DNA from: Malania oleifera
Lineage: Eukaryota; Streptophyta; Magnoliopsida; Santalales; Ximeniaceae
NCBI RefSeq assembly: GCF_029873635.1
Contig: NC_080420.1
Span: 28,325,032 to 28,389,031 of the forward strand
Direction of reading: 5' to 3'
Length of the DNA: 64,000 bases
The position numbers and the translations under genes were made by a program. Below, one piece after another: positions 47,528-59,074 of the stretch (position 1 is its first letter; each line of letters begins with the position of its first letter). The notes under the pieces are model-generated. The model saw nothing but the letters and a program-made list of their open reading frames with translations, had not been told where the DNA came from and did no database searches.

Positions 47528-48499
47528 CTTCGCTTTTCCAAAGATCTGAAATTAAAAAAGGTTCATCACTATCAATCTAATCCTAAAATCAATGGCCAAC
47601 AGTTGAGATTGGATGCAATAAGTTGTCTATGGTCCCCATTATTCAAATGAGAAAGAACACACGTGGATTGAACTAATAATTTGTAGGACAATTCAATGCT
47701 CTCGTGGTGCATGTGTGGAGACTCTAATGAACTCTGATTCCTAGCGAAAAGAAGTTACCAAAATAACTTCAGACAAGGCTAGGTTCAAAGAATTCATTTA
47801 ATTGCAAAGTTCGATGGGCATTCCATTGAGCAGGGCCTATTTCACTTGGTTCAACAATATTGATACTCCTACCATGTCTAGATTAGATTGGTTTTTGGTT
47901 GCCTTAGACTGGGATGAACTCTTCCCAAAAATTTGGTAGAATACTTTAATGAGATTGTTCTTAGATTACAAACCAATTTTACAAGATTAGTGTAGACTCC
48001 ATTCAAGTTTGATAATAGCCGGTTGATGGTTGAACTCCAAACTAAGTGGGTAATTGGTAAAAATCTTATAAGTTTGAGGGCACTCCATCCTATATTCTTG
48101 CACAAAATTTGGAGGCACCAAATGGCAACATCAAAAAATGGAGTCTAAATAATCTTAGGGTAGGAAGGATTTTCTATGGGGTGAGATTAAAAGGTTGGAT
48201 ACAATAGAATAAAGTAGGTCCTTCTTAGATGTTGAAAGATCAAATTGCATGGATTTTAAAAGGAATTTCCTTGGTAGAAAAGAGGTTTTGAGGAGGCAAA
48301 AATTTAGGGAGATTTGGCATAAGCAATACATATCATGGTCTGCCCTTTTCTTGGACCCCCGCACACGTAGGAGCTTTGTGCACCAGACTTCTTCTTCTTC
48401 TTCTTTTCCCTTTTTCAATGGGACAAAGACATCAAATTCTTCTACAATATGGCCTAAAAGCGTAGAAAACTAAACCACATATCCACCTAATGGAGACTT
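47528..48499 (+). pseudogene. LINE endonuclease and linker
   Basis: Plus-strand frames show the APE-type endonuclease end of L1 ORF2: AYFTWFNNIDTPTMSRLDWF, then LVALDWDELFPKIW and a DYKPILQD segment near 47970. SRLDWF matches the conserved SRLDRF loop. The linker follows, with RREVLRRQKFREIWHKQ-like and TKTSNSSTIWP pieces that in intact LINEs read as the 'REIW..GD.NTKFFH' segment. In life the domain nicks target DNA. Stops and shifts make it inactive. Confidence 0.85.
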
Positions 48500-50288
48500 T
48501 GCCGCAATGTCCCAAAAAAGGGCCCCGAATGGCGAGAAATAATAATATTGAAAATTCGATGGAGTCACCAGTAACCTATTATTTACCTACGTACGTGTGG
48601 TTAGTTCACCAAATTGCTACTCGTTGATTGGTCTTTAGACTAATCTAAGGTCAAGGAACCAGTAGTCTCAGTTTGCTTTTACCAGAACTAGGATCAGGAG
48701 TTCAGTTATTATTTGAGTCAAAATAACTCAAATACTTTTATTTTTTTCCCTAAATTTTAAAATACTTTTCCTAATTTTTTCCAATATTTTTATTATTTTT
48801 CTCAATTTTAAAAAAATTAAAAATCAAAATAAAAATAAAATAAAATAAAACTAGTGGTTCAAAAATCAAACTGATTGAACCGATCTGAACGGAGTTCAAT
48901 CAAGTTAGGTTTAGCGGGCCACGTGTCTACCCATAGTGGTGACACGTGGCTCACTTTATTTATTTATTTTTTTTTATAAATCAATATAGCAAGGTAGACA
49001 TCAACGTGATGCCACCCACCACATGACAGCTTTGTGTTTTCTTTTTTTTTTTTCTTTTTTTTTTTAAGAAATGTTCTCTACAGCAGGATGGCATCAGCAT
49101 AACGTAGTCCGCCACATGGAAAATCTTGGTTGGCTCTAGGTATTTGGATTTAATTATCTCATGCCCAAATGGGCTTTGGACCAAATACAAGATCAATAGT
49201 TAGTGGACCCAAGTCCAACTTGGATCTTGGTTTTGGATCAGTGAGTCGAATCTAATCCAATAGGTCATGGGTCAACGGGTCGAGTCCAACCCAATGGGTC
49301 AGATCCAATCTAATGGGTTGAATGTGGATCAATTTCCGAACAAAATTTGGCAATTCAAATCACTAGATCTTCAAAATTTTGTGCAATTTAAAAGTAAAAT
49401 TAAGCACAAAAATAAAGACGAAACCAACCTTAGCCTTTAACTACTTTGGTCTTCATATTCAATATCAATCCTTCAATTCTTCTTTGATTTTGTCTACAAT
49501 CCTCAAACCTTAAATTTTGACATTCGAATTCCAACCAGCTTCTTTCTTTCACAATATCTCCAACTCCCAAGCTCTATAGCTCACCCTCGAATAGAACTCT
49601 CTGATTTTCTCACAATTACCTATATGATTTCTCTCTATGCTTGTGTGTCTCTATGAATGTGTCTATGTCTCTCAAAAAGCCTCTATTTATAAACTTGGCA
49701 GCATTGATCAACATTAAATTTGATTGATAAATCAACATTTAAACTCGATCAATCAAATCAAAGAATTGATCAACCAAATTAGAAAACAAATCAATCAATC
49801 TTTGTTGCTTATTCCTAACAGCTTATTCTTCCATCTGTGTCCTATCCTTCTCAAAAAGCTCCCATTTATAGGCTTGGGAGCATTGAATAACATAAATCAA
49901 CATTTAAACTTGATTAATCAATTTAAAAAAACAAATCAATAAAATTAAAAAACATATCACTCAATTTTTATTATTGATTTTCGTTTTTTTTTCTTCCATC
50001 TGTGTCATATCCCTCTCAAAAAGCTTCCATTATAGGCTTGGGATCATTGATCAGCATAAGTCAACAATCTTTATTGTTGATTTCCTAATTGTTTCCTCTG
50101 TGCATGTGTGCAAGTGCTAGCATGGAACTAGAGAATTTGAATTTTTTATTTTTCTTCTATGTATTTTTTTTTTTTTTTTTTGTTCTTTTCAATGTAAAAG
50201 GTTATTTCCCTATATTTTTTCCATTTTATGAAATAAATTTTTTTCTAAATTTTTTTATATAAATCCCAAAAAAATTGGGCCGTCTACA
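48500..50288 (-). repeat. solo LTR of unknown family in LINE
   Basis: A 1,789 bp segment bounded TGCCGCAATGTCCC and GGGCCGTCTACA is flanked by GACTT (48495-48499) and GACTC (50289-50293), a 5 bp duplication with one change. It carries no coding domain. TATAAATAG on the minus strand (49683-49692) suggests minus orientation. I could not assign it to copia or gypsy. Confidence 0.78.
49660..50060. repeat. three-copy tandem repeat in solo LTR, ~165-180 bp
   Basis: The anchor 'ctctcaaaaagc' ends at 49680, and related anchors end at 49859 and 50024. Each is followed by 'atttataggcttggga.catt' and a 'gatcaacat' section. The periods are about 179 and 165 bp. Confidence 0.8.
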
Positions 50289-50293
50289 GACTC

Positions 50294-50488
50294 TACACTA
50301 AGTAAACAAGAACTCTGGTTCTAAAAAAACCTTTATTTTGAGCCTTTGGATTGGACATCTAAGTTTGACAACAATGAATTCATGACGTTCTCAAATTCGC
50401 AGTACGTAAGCTCATAGAAGCCCTTCGAGGCAAAAGAAATATGGAAAACAATTAAGGAGCTTAATGGAGACAAAGCACTAGGTCTTTA
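50294..50488 (+). pseudogene. LINE RT entry segment
   Basis: A short LINE piece between two insertions encodes FEAKEIWKTIKELNGDKALG. This is the conserved start of the L1 reverse transcriptase, usually reading 'GDKAPGPDGF'. It continues at 57246 after the copia element and its CTTTA duplication. Confidence 0.85.
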
Positions 50489-51135
50489 TGTTGGGAGAGA
50501 TATCAACAAAGAACCACAACGAAATAATTATTCTTCCTATATGCAAGCAAATATAGTGTATCTCTACTTTTATATGTGCTAAAAGTAATAGGAAAAATGA
50601 TCAATCACACCAAGCCACGAGAACACAAATAATTTTTTACGTAAAAAACTTCCCTAGTGTGAGGAAGAAAAACCATGGGACCTAGTCTCAGTTGAAATCT
50701 TCACTATCAACCAAATAATTGGTACACCAAGTCTTCTCTAATAGCAATTAGAGGCTACAAATATATCTCATCAAAATATCATCGATCTTGGCAAATACAA
50801 AGAGAATTGGAGAGAATATACCAAAATCACGATTATTGTTCATGGGCACAAATCCCAACTTACGAGCTCAAAATTTGATCTCCACCGTTCAAATTGTAAC
50901 TCCTTAAGTCTTGAACCTCTCCTCCAAATTTTACCTCAATCGGACCATGGAAGAACCGGGATCGAAGTCTTGATGAAATCTGGGCAGCATGAGAAAAATC
51001 ACATTTTTCTCTCTTTCTTTTGAGAAGTGACGGCTCCTCCCCTCTCCCCTCTCTTTTCATAACTTCCTTTCGGTTATCACACTAAAGGGCTGAGCTTTGG
51101 GCTTTTAATAAAGCCCACTTGGGCTTTCCTCCATA
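50489..51135 (-). repeat. 3' LTR of outer copia element (truncated)
   Basis: It matches 56575-57222 closely from TGTTGGGAGAGATAT to 'gggctttcctccatat'. The last 18 bp of the other LTR (ending AACCCAACA) are missing, so the deletion that removed pol also clipped this LTR's U3 start. Confidence 0.9.
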
Positions 51136-51547
51136 TAGTAGACTTTTCTTCCCTAGTAGAGCTAATCCTTTCTCACTCAGTGAGCCAATCTCTTGTGCCG
51201 CGACTCTAGTGTACCATTATCTTCCATCGCATTAACAATGTCGTTGGAGATCTTTTCTTGCATAACGTACAATGTAGAGTGCTTCATGCCTCAAGCCATA
51301 ACCATAACACCCCTGGTGAGCTTCCACTGGCCATCACTGAAAGTGCTGCAGTACCCTTCGTTATCAAGTTTACCTATAGAAATCAAATTCAAACGAATGT
51401 CAGGAATATGCTTCACATCTCTGAAAACTAATCTTGTGCCATTATTTGTCTTTAGATACACATTCCCAATTCCAACGACTTTAACCAAGCCATCATTTCC
51501 CATCTTTACAGTTCCAAAGTCGATCATCGGATCTATAGGATGTAAAG
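51136..51547 (-). pseudogene. copia protease end and pre-integrase domain
   Basis: The minus strand encodes DFGTVKMGNDGLVKVVGIG, then VYLKTNNGTRLVFRDVKHIP and RLNLISIGKL. This is the protease tail plus the GAG_pre-integrase domain of copia polyproteins. GMKHSTLYVMQ and LESRHKRLAH lead toward the pre-integrase zinc region. The frame is open from the insertion border to about 51290, then has stops. It joins the gag-protease at 55592 once the nested element is ignored. Confidence 0.9.
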
Positions 51548-52547
51548 TGTTGTGATAATAGATCGGATAATGAAGATACACAACGGAAATTAAACAACAT
51601 GTAAATAAAAATACATAACTAGAACAACAACACAAAGATTTACATGGTTCGGAAAAGCCTACATCCACGAAAGCTATGACACACAAATTTTCACTAAGAA
51701 AATCAAGATGTACACAATACACTTCTCTAATGATCATCCTCACTCTCATATATGCCTAGAATAACATATATAAAAGTTTCTCAGAGGTTTCCCCCCGTTT
51801 GCCCAACCACCCAACGTTCAAAATTCAAAAATTCTGAAAAATTGCTTGCAGCTGAGACGCCTCTTGTCGATGAACATAGGGCTTCGTCGACGAGACCAAG
51901 AAGACCCTTCATCGACGAGAACAGACTTTCGTCTACGAATCCAGAAGTTTAAAATTTCCTGCTCTCAGTAATTACTCATCGACGAACTTTAGAGCCTTCG
52001 TCAATAAGTCACTATTGTCCCCTCATCGACGACCATAAACCCTCGTCAATGAGGCTGTTGTAACGCCCCAGACCCGCGACATGGGACCCGGAGTGTTAAG
52101 AGACTGACAGGTGTTTCTGATACCATTTACGCAGCAGAAAAATAATAATAAAGCCTCGAACATTAAATACCAGAGTTTTATATTTGTACATCAACAAACT
52201 TATACCATGTATCCATATTTACCATATTACAAACCTCGAAGAAATATAAAGAAACATAAAAACTAAAACATAACTATTCCAGTTTCACTCACAAAACTAC
52301 CCTGCCCTGGAGCTATCTAAACTCAATCACCTGGATAACCTGAAAAGATTTAACATATGACGGGGTGAGACACCTCTTAGTAAGGAAGAAATAGTTTACA
52401 ATAGTATATGGCTGAAGTGTTTATAAAACAATTAAAATATCATCTAAAGTGTACACAAAGTCCACAAGTAACCCAGATGTCATACCCATAATCACACAAG
52501 ATCAACGTCACTATCGTCCATTTGCATATTCGCAACCATCAGTATTT

Positions 52548-52770
52548 TATTGTTAATTTTCGAGAATAGGAAAATCTACCCGCTCATACAAGTAGGTTCC
52601 TTCTACTCTAGTGCTAACATCAGAACACTCACCTTTCTCAGTAAGCCCTCGGGTTATGTATCTAGGATAAGACATCGAGAATGGGGAAAATCACCCACCC
52701 ATACAAGTGGCTTCCCTCTACCCTGGTATCCATAAATAATTACCAGAGTACTCGCCTTCCTTAGCAAGCT
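52548..52770. repeat. two-copy tandem repeat in gypsy LTR
   Basis: A segment of about 118-120 bp containing 'cgagaat(a)gg(g)aaaatc', 'acaagt(a)gg(t/c)ttcc' and 'gtactcgcctt.c.tagcaag' occurs twice in succession. The copies are diverged. A weak match lies in the 5865-8007 gypsy LTR in the opposite orientation. Confidence 0.65.
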
Positions 52771-52907
52771 CTCAGGTGGAATAATCTACTTTACCCAAAA
52801 TACTTAATTAATTAAGAGTCGTGCATAGCTAACACAATCACTTCATAGAATTTCACAAATACACCCATATCATAATTAATCAATACAGGATCCACACAAC
52901 ACATATG

Positions 52908-53190
52908 TCCACATAGATCTAGTCCACACATGACTAATCAAATCACACTGCATCAGTGTCCACACAGAACTGGTCCACACAGGACTAATCAAATCACACA
53001 ACATCAATGTCCACACAGGACTGCTCAAACTATAACATCGACATCCACAAAGGACTAATCAATCCACAGCATAAATGTCCACACAGGACTAATCAAATCA
53101 CACCGCATCAGTTTCCACATAGGACTAATCAAAGCACATTATAAATGTCCACATAGGACAAAACAAACCACATAGGTCACAAAACAACCA
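52908..53190. repeat. minisatellite, 'cacacaggactaatcaa' unit
   Basis: Six to seven copies of a 30-45 bp unit built on 'tgtccacacaggactaatca' run in tandem inside the gypsy solo LTR, with variable spacing. Confidence 0.82.
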
Positions 53191-53217
53191 CTCTGTTCAT
53201 AGTAAATAGGTAAACAA

Positions 53218-53360
53218 CCTCCTCAAATCACTGTCAATGTTTACCTCCCAATATAAACGTCCATATAACAACCTCCTCATATCACTGCCAACGTTATATG
53301 ACGGTTATACCAGGTACGATATAACAACCTCCTCATACCACTGCCAACGCTATATCCCAA
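53218..53360. repeat. short tandem repeat, 'caacctcctcatatcactgcc' type
   Basis: Three copies of a 50-70 bp unit sharing 'ataacaacctcctcat' and 'cactgccaacg' follow the preceding minisatellite. A (TA)n run is present farther on at 53642-53678. Confidence 0.78.
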
Positions 53361-53639
53361 TTTACATGAACCACAACACAAGTCAACCGCAAACCAATCA
53401 TGCCACACATCCACAATTCTACCACAGTATACACATCATCAATATCAGCAATCAATCACTATATTCAACCAGGCAGACTTCACACCCAAACAATATTCAC
53501 AGTCTCAATAATTCCTCATTCCATATTAATCACAAACATTTAATTATCAAAAATGATTTCGACCACACGAATTTTCCTAATATAATTTATCTATCTAAAA
53601 ACATAATTTTCCATACCAACAAAGTTTAGAAAATTATAC

Positions 53640-53683
<44 letters not shown>

Positions 53684-54486
53684 TTATACTCGAAACTAAT
53701 TGTTTAAAATTATTAAAAAGCCATTATAAATTATTTTCCCTTACATGCTCCTCGAAATTCGTCCCAAAATCAACAAAACGAGACCCTGAAAAATTAAAAA
53801 TTCCAAATTCTTCAAACCTTAGCAAAACACCCTTATAATACTTCCTAAGCTCCAAATGACCATAATTACTAAATAAATTCCAAAATAACTTATTTACCTT
53901 GGTTTTTGAGATGTTTCCCAAACTACTCAAATCAAAATCTACTCAGTCTATATTGCAGAGAATCTTCCCAGGATTCTCGTGGTAGCTTCTAATCGTCAAA
54001 CTAAGCTGAATCTGGCCCGGAATCGAAGAGAGAAGGTAGTATGGCCGAAATTTTTAGAGAGAGAAGGGGAACATGCAAAATTTTCGCGCTGAAATGAAAA
54101 GAAACCACTATTTATACACAAGGATTCATCGACGAGACACATCGATTCATCGACGAGTCCTAGTACACAGTTCGTTGACGAGACAGCCAACTCGTCAATG
54201 AATTTCAATAAGGCAAAGAGCCCCTCTCAGTAATTTCTCATCGACGAGACACGACGATTCGTCAACGAGCTAGGAAGAACGTTCATCAACGAGACTAGTC
54301 TATTCATCGACGAATGTTTGCTACCACCTTTTTCAAATTTATTCTTCCTTCCCTTTCTATCTTCTTTATTATCTTAAATTATTTAAAAATTACCCAAGTT
54401 GTTACAGCTATTGTGCTGTCCTCTTCATGTTTTTCCTTCTTCCTTCTTTGCTTATAAAAATAATAGTATAAGAGCCACAAATAACA

Positions 54487-55358
54487 ATCTCCACCTTGGC
54501 GATTATACACCCCTTAAGAGAGTCTCGAAAAACATGATCAGCTCCACCTTGAACTTGAAAATGTTAGGTTTGGGCTTGTCTCCCTTCAATCACTTGGAGA
54601 CATGAAGTAAGTCCAAGCAATACTTGAACTTCTCTGAAGTAACTGATTTGGTCAAAATATCTGCTGCATTATCATATGTATGAACTTTCTTTCACACAAG
54701 TTCACCTGAAGAGATCAATTCCCAAAAACTGTGAAATCTCACATCAATATGCTTAGCTATAGCATGATATACCTAATTATTCGCCAAGTAAATGGCACTC
54801 TAACTATCACAATGCAGCACCACACCATCTTGTTGTATTCCCAGCTCTCTAACTAAACCAGTAAACCATAAGGCTTCCTTTGCAGCTTCGGCAACTACCA
54901 TATATTCCGCCTCAGTCGTGGACAATGCAGCGAGAGACTGTACCATGGATCTCCAACATACCGATCCTCCTACAAGGGTAAATACATATCCCATTGTAGA
55001 CCTTCTGCCATCCATATCTCCGGCATAATCTGCATCAACAAACCCCATAACTAAATGACAACCCTGTTGCTTGCCGAACATGATGTCATATCCTGATATA
55101 CCCTGCAAGTATCTGAATATCCATTTAATGGCTTCCCAATGCTGCCATCCTATATTAGAGAGAAACTTGCTCACCACACTTACCGCATACGCCAAATATG
55201 GCCTTGTACATACCATGTCATACATTAAACTCCCCACAGCACTAGTATAGGGAACCTTTGACATGTCCCGAATTTCCTTATCCAAACTTGGGCAATCTAC
55301 AGCAAACAACTTAAAATGATTCGCTAAAGGTGTACTCACAGGTCTTGCATCAGTCATG
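54487..55358 (-). pseudogene. copia RNase H region
   Basis: The minus strand is open from 55357 to 54800 and encodes the end of copia Pol: PVSTPLANHFKL, MSKVPYTSAVGSLMYDMVCT, RPYLAYAVSVVSKFLSN and GFVDADYAGDMDGRRSTMGY. ALSTTEAEYMVVAEAAKEAL and LHCDS follow. These are the RT thumb and the RNase H domain with its Asp and Glu active-site segments. Stops begin just after 54800. RNase H would remove the RNA strand during reverse transcription. The 185-codon open stretch is better preserved than most remnants here. Confidence 0.93.
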
Positions 55359-55591
55359 CTTCATCGACGAGACCAAGAAGACCCTTTGTCAACGAGAATA
55401 AACTTTCGTTGACGAATCCAGAAGTTTGAAATTTCCTGCTCTCGGTAATTACTCATCGACGAACTTCAGAGCCTTTGTTAACAAGCCTCTGTTGTCCCCT
55501 CATCGATGAAGCTATTGTGTTGTCCTCTTCATGTTTTTACTTCTTCCTTATTTTCTTATAAAAAAAAAAGTATAAGAGCCACAAATAACAT
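55359..55591 (-). repeat. 5' LTR fragment of nested copia element
   Basis: These 233 bp match the U3 side of the LTR at 51548-54486, including CATCGACGAG palindromes. The fragment retains the uninvaded 'gaagctattgtgttg' site where the other LTR carries the gypsy LTR. It joins RNase H abruptly at 55358. Confidence 0.9.
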
Positions 55592-56524
55592 AAATAGATC
55601 CTTTCGAGATGTAGCATGAATGGAGGCGCCACTGTCAATCACCCAATTGGTCTCATGGTATGCAACATTTATCATCTCATCATTATAAATAATAAGGAAG
55701 TTTGTAGGAGTGGTGGTAGCAACTCTATCATCACCATCTTTGTCATCTCCATTCTTCATTCCCTTCCCTTTCTCATTCTTGTTTTCTTTCTTAAATTGCC
55801 TGCAATATTTATTGATGTGTCTCTTTTTCCCGCAATGATGATACTCAACATTTGCAAACTTATTGGACTTGCTTCTGCTGTTATCTCTATTCTTCGGACC
55901 TCTGCTCGTACTTCTCCCCCTCTTTTTTGTAACCAAGATCTCTGACTGTGAAATTGATACCTGTGTTTTTCTTCTCATCTCTTCATTTAGCAAACAACTC
56001 TTGATCATGTCTATTGTGATTACACCTTCTGGAGCGGAGTTAGACAATGAAGTTCGTCTCCCATTAGTCCGCTAATGAACGAAGCAACCATAACCCTTGT
56101 ATCTCATCATCAAACTTAATACCCATTCTAGCCAACTGATTAATAATTCCTAGGAATGTATTCAAGTGAATAGATAAAGGAGTCCTGTCCTGATACCTCA
56201 AAGCCATCATTTATTTAATTAAAAACAACTTATTATTTGCAGTCTTTCTAGCATATAGTTGTTCAAGCTTACTTCATAGAGAACATGCATTTGTGTCTCC
56301 ACTAATATGGTTCAAAAAATTATCATCTACCTACTTCCTGATATACTCACACACTTGTCGATGTAACAAAGTCCATTTCACATCAGACTTTTTTTTTCTG
56401 ATTTTTCAGCACTAAACATTGGTAGGTAATAATATTTCACATAAAGAAGATCCTCCATTTTTCCTTTCCATATGTAATAATTTGAACCATTAAGATTAAT
56501 CATTCTACTCATATTTGTTTCCAT
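55592..56524 (-). pseudogene. copia Gag and protease start
   Basis: On the minus strand gag starts at 56524 ([19 protein letters not shown]) and shows YARKTANNKLFLIK and LNTFLGIINQLARMGI in broken frames. The later part is open from 56047. It has an Arg/Ser-rich stretch and a zinc knuckle in which the first Cys is replaced by His (YHHCGKKRHINKYC). The protease motif VIDSGASIHATSRKDLF comes just before the nested insertion at 55591. One stop follows EYIRK in the first part. The Cys loss would impair RNA binding. Confidence 0.88.
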
Positions 56525-56574
56525 AACTCAAATTGCCAACCTAGCAATTTGTCAACTTGACTCTAATACCACTT

Positions 56575-57240
56575 TGTTGGGAGAGATATTAACAAACAAT
56601 CACAACAGAATAATTATTCTCCCTATATGCAAGCAAATATAGTGTATCTCTACTTTTATATGTGCTGAAAATAATAGGAAAAATTATCAATCTCACCAAG
56701 CCATAAGAACACAAACAATTTTTTACGTGGAAAACTTCCCCAATGTGAGGAAGAAAAACCACATGACCTAATCCAGTTGAAATCTCCACTATCAACCAAA
56801 TAATCGGTACACCAAGTATTTTCTAATTGCAATTAGAGGTTACAAATATATCTCATCAAGATATCGTCAATCTTGGCAAATACAAAGAGAATTGGAGAGA
56901 ATATATCAAAATCGCAGTTAATGTTCACGAGCCCAAATCTCAACCCCTGAGCTCAAAATCTGATCTCCACCGTTCAAATTGTAGCTCCTTGAGTTTTTAA
57001 CCTCTCCTCCAAATTTCAGCTTAATCGGACCATGGACAAAGCGAGATCGAAGTCATGATGAAATCTGGGCAGCATGAGAAAAATCATGTTTTTCTCTCTT
57101 TCTTTTGAGAAGTGACGGCTCCTCCCCTCTCCCCTCTCTTTTTATAACTTCTTTTAGGTTTTCACACCAAAGGACTAGGTTATGGGCTTTTAATAAAGCC
57201 CACTTTGGCTTTCCTCCACATGAAAGGAAATAACCCAACA
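56575..57240 (-). repeat. 5' LTR of outer copia element
   Basis: This 666 bp LTR is bounded TGTTGGGAGAGATAT and AAATAACCCAACA on the plus strand. The primer site (TGGTATTAGAG on the minus strand, 56560-56570) lies just inside. It matches 50489-51135. Confidence 0.92.
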
Positions 57241-57245
57241 CTTTA

Positions 57246-59074
57246 TTCTTTCTCATTGGTTTTATTCATTGTTGCGGGAACACATTCAATGATGACACAT
57301 TGGCCATGCTAAATGATTTTCATGATATAGGGATATTTGGAAGAAAAAAAAAAAGTCTTAATGCTTCATTTATCATTTCTTATTCCAAAAGTGGGGTGGA
57401 AAACATCATAGATTTTAGACCTATTAGTTTACCCTGCTTAGTATGCAAAATTTTGGCTAATTAAGATTCTAGCTACAAAGCTGAAAGTTATACTAATTAA
57501 GGTCAATGATTTTTGAAATTCAAAATAATTTTATTTTGTGTGCCAAATCGTTGATGCATTGATTTTGTGTGGAGAAAAATAAAATGGAGTTTTTATGAAA
57601 ACTTAGTTTGGAAAGGCTTTTGACCATGTCGATTGGTCTTCTCTTCTTAATATCAAGGAAAAATTTAAAAAAAAAAAAAGTTTTGAACCAAAATGGAGGA
57701 AGTGGTTTGGGGCTTGTATATTCTCGACATCATTCTTGATTAAGATCAAAGGAAAACCAGTAGGTTTAATTCTTCTCTAGCTCGAGGGGGTTTCTAAAAG
57801 AGGACCCACTCTCTTCTTTTCTCTTCTCAATAGTCATGGAGGCATTTACTTAGATGCTCGGTAAGGTAGTAAAATTTACTATCTAGTTTCAAGTTATATA
57901 AAAGTGGCTCCAGTATCAATGTATCCTCTATTCTTTGTAGATGATACTTTAGTTTTTTTTTACAAATACTCTCTAAAGGAACTGAGATGGTTGTGTGGCA
58001 TATTATTGTGCTTTGAAGCAACTTTTTGCTCCAAATTAGTTTTGAAAAAAGTAGGCTTCTTCCCATTGGGGTTCAATACAAAGTTACAAAATTGGTAGCT
58101 ATTCTTGGCTACAAGGTTGATTATCTCCCATCCTCTTATCTTGGCCTAACCTGGCACCATGCACAAGGCAAAATCCACTTGGAATGTGGTGATCGAAAAG
58201 TTTAAGAGAAGGTTGGCCTTGTGGAAGGCAGGGCATCTTCCAATTGACAAGGGAGTCACCTTGATTAAAAGCATGCAAGGGAACTTTCTAACATACTTTG
58301 TGTCTATTCTCCTTATCCCTTCTTCAATTTTTTAGGAGTTAGAAAGTCTCCACTAGAATTTTTTATGGAGTGGCAACTCACAAGCCTTCAAATACCCTTT
58401 GGTGGGAAATGATTTATCTTCCAATATTTAAAGGTGGGCTTCGTATAAAATCATCGACCTTAATGAACGAATCCTTGCTTTCAAAGTGGAGTAATTGGAG
58501 ATTCAAAACAGAAGGAGACAACCCATGGAGGAGATTTATTTGTATAAACTATAGCTATCATCTTTATGATGATGTCCCTCAACTAAGAATATGTGGCATT
58601 GAGTTGGCTTATATGAAGGAATAGCTCATTTGCAAGAACAATCTAGAAGGTGGATCTCATCTTTATTGGCTCAAGTGTAAAGGTGTTCTCCTAGAATAAT
58701 ATTTGGGTGACTAATACTACTCTAAAAGATAATTTCCTTCTTCTTTGTCAAGTTGTAAATAACAAAATAGCATTGGTGGTAGAGATTTTAACCAAAATTG
58801 AGCTTATACTTTTTGTAACTTAATAAGAACTATGAGTTGTGGCTTATATTTAGAGAGTTATCCACTTGAAGGCTATTATAAATGGTAGGGCCTAGGGACC
58901 CATAGGGTCCTGAGCCTTCCATGCACGAGACCTCCTTGACTACATAAAATAAGTTAAGTGGGGTTGTGTTGCGAGGATGCGAGGGGACAAAGCTCCTTCT
59001 ATGGTATGGTACAATATATTTGAGTGAGGGTGCAATGTAAATTATCTTATGAAGGTATTTTAGGGTTTTCATAT
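57246..59074 (+). pseudogene. LINE reverse transcriptase
   Basis: Plus-strand frames hold L1-type reverse transcriptase blocks in order: MLNDFHDIGIFG (57310), a GVENIIDFRPISL block (57395), a GKAFDHVDWSSLLN block (57610) and KWRKWFGACIF (57700). The active-site block FFVDD at 57931-57945 has Val where FADD is usual. ELRWLCGILLCFEA, a segment near 58190 reading KRRLALWKAGHLP, and the GGLRIK block near 58440 follow. The region ends at the CATAT duplication. Multiple stops and poly-A slippage runs (57346-57355, 57668-57680) destroy the frame. Confidence 0.88.

Larger units (their letters stand above)
52059..54406 (-). repeat. solo gypsy LTR
   Basis: A 2,348 bp LTR bounded TGTAACGCCCCAG and AAGTTGTTACA is flanked by GCTGT (52054-52058) and GCTAT (54407-54411). 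The uninvaded site is present in the sister LTR fragment near 55510. The minus-strand end GGGGCGTTACA and the conserved segment 'tcgtggtagcttctaatcg' (near 53980) relate it to 8008-9288. A TATA box (TATAAATA, minus strand) is at 54109-54116, with palindromes at 54118-54316. Confidence 0.92.
51548..54486 (-). repeat. 3' LTR of nested copia element (split)
   Basis: Plus-strand ends are TGTTGTGATAATAG and CCACAAATAACA. Ignoring the gypsy LTR (52059-54406 plus one duplication), it is about 586 bp. CGTCGACGAG-type palindromes cluster at 51855-52050, upstream of a minus-strand TATA-like motif at 51764-51772. The adjacent 'atctccaccttgg' (54487-54499) is the polypurine tract. Confidence 0.88.
51548..55591 (-). 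mobile_element. nested copia element, mostly deleted
   Basis: Minus-strand copia element with a full 3' LTR (51548-54486, itself split by a gypsy LTR), the 3' end of pol (54487-55358) and only 233 bp of its 5' LTR (55359-55591). The rest of the 5' LTR, gag and most of pol were lost in one deletion joining LTR sequence to RNase H. Flanks TAAAG (51543-51547) and TAAAT (55592-55596) are a 5 bp duplication with one change. The conserved protease sequence of the host element continues exactly across the two borders. Confidence 0.9.
50489..57240 (-). mobile_element. Ty1/copia element carrying a nested element
   Basis: This minus-strand copia element has LTRs 56575-57240 (5') and 50489-51135 (3', lacking its first ~18 bp) and perfect duplications CTTTA (50484-50488 and 57241-57245). 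Internally it keeps gag and protease (56524-55592) and the pre-integrase segment (51547-51136), interrupted by the copia element at 51548-55591. Everything from integrase to RNase H has been deleted up to the 3' LTR. Confidence 0.92.

Noticed and set aside
53237..53629. A 130-codon open frame on the plus strand
   Set aside because: It lies in tandem repeats inside a gypsy LTR and shows no domain.
47523..59074. Interval between the solo LTRs at 45.3 and 59.1 kb considered as one large element
   Set aside because: No polypurine tract follows 47522 and no primer site precedes 59075. Each LTR has its own distinct perfect target duplication (GAATT, CATAT), so they are independent solo LTRs.
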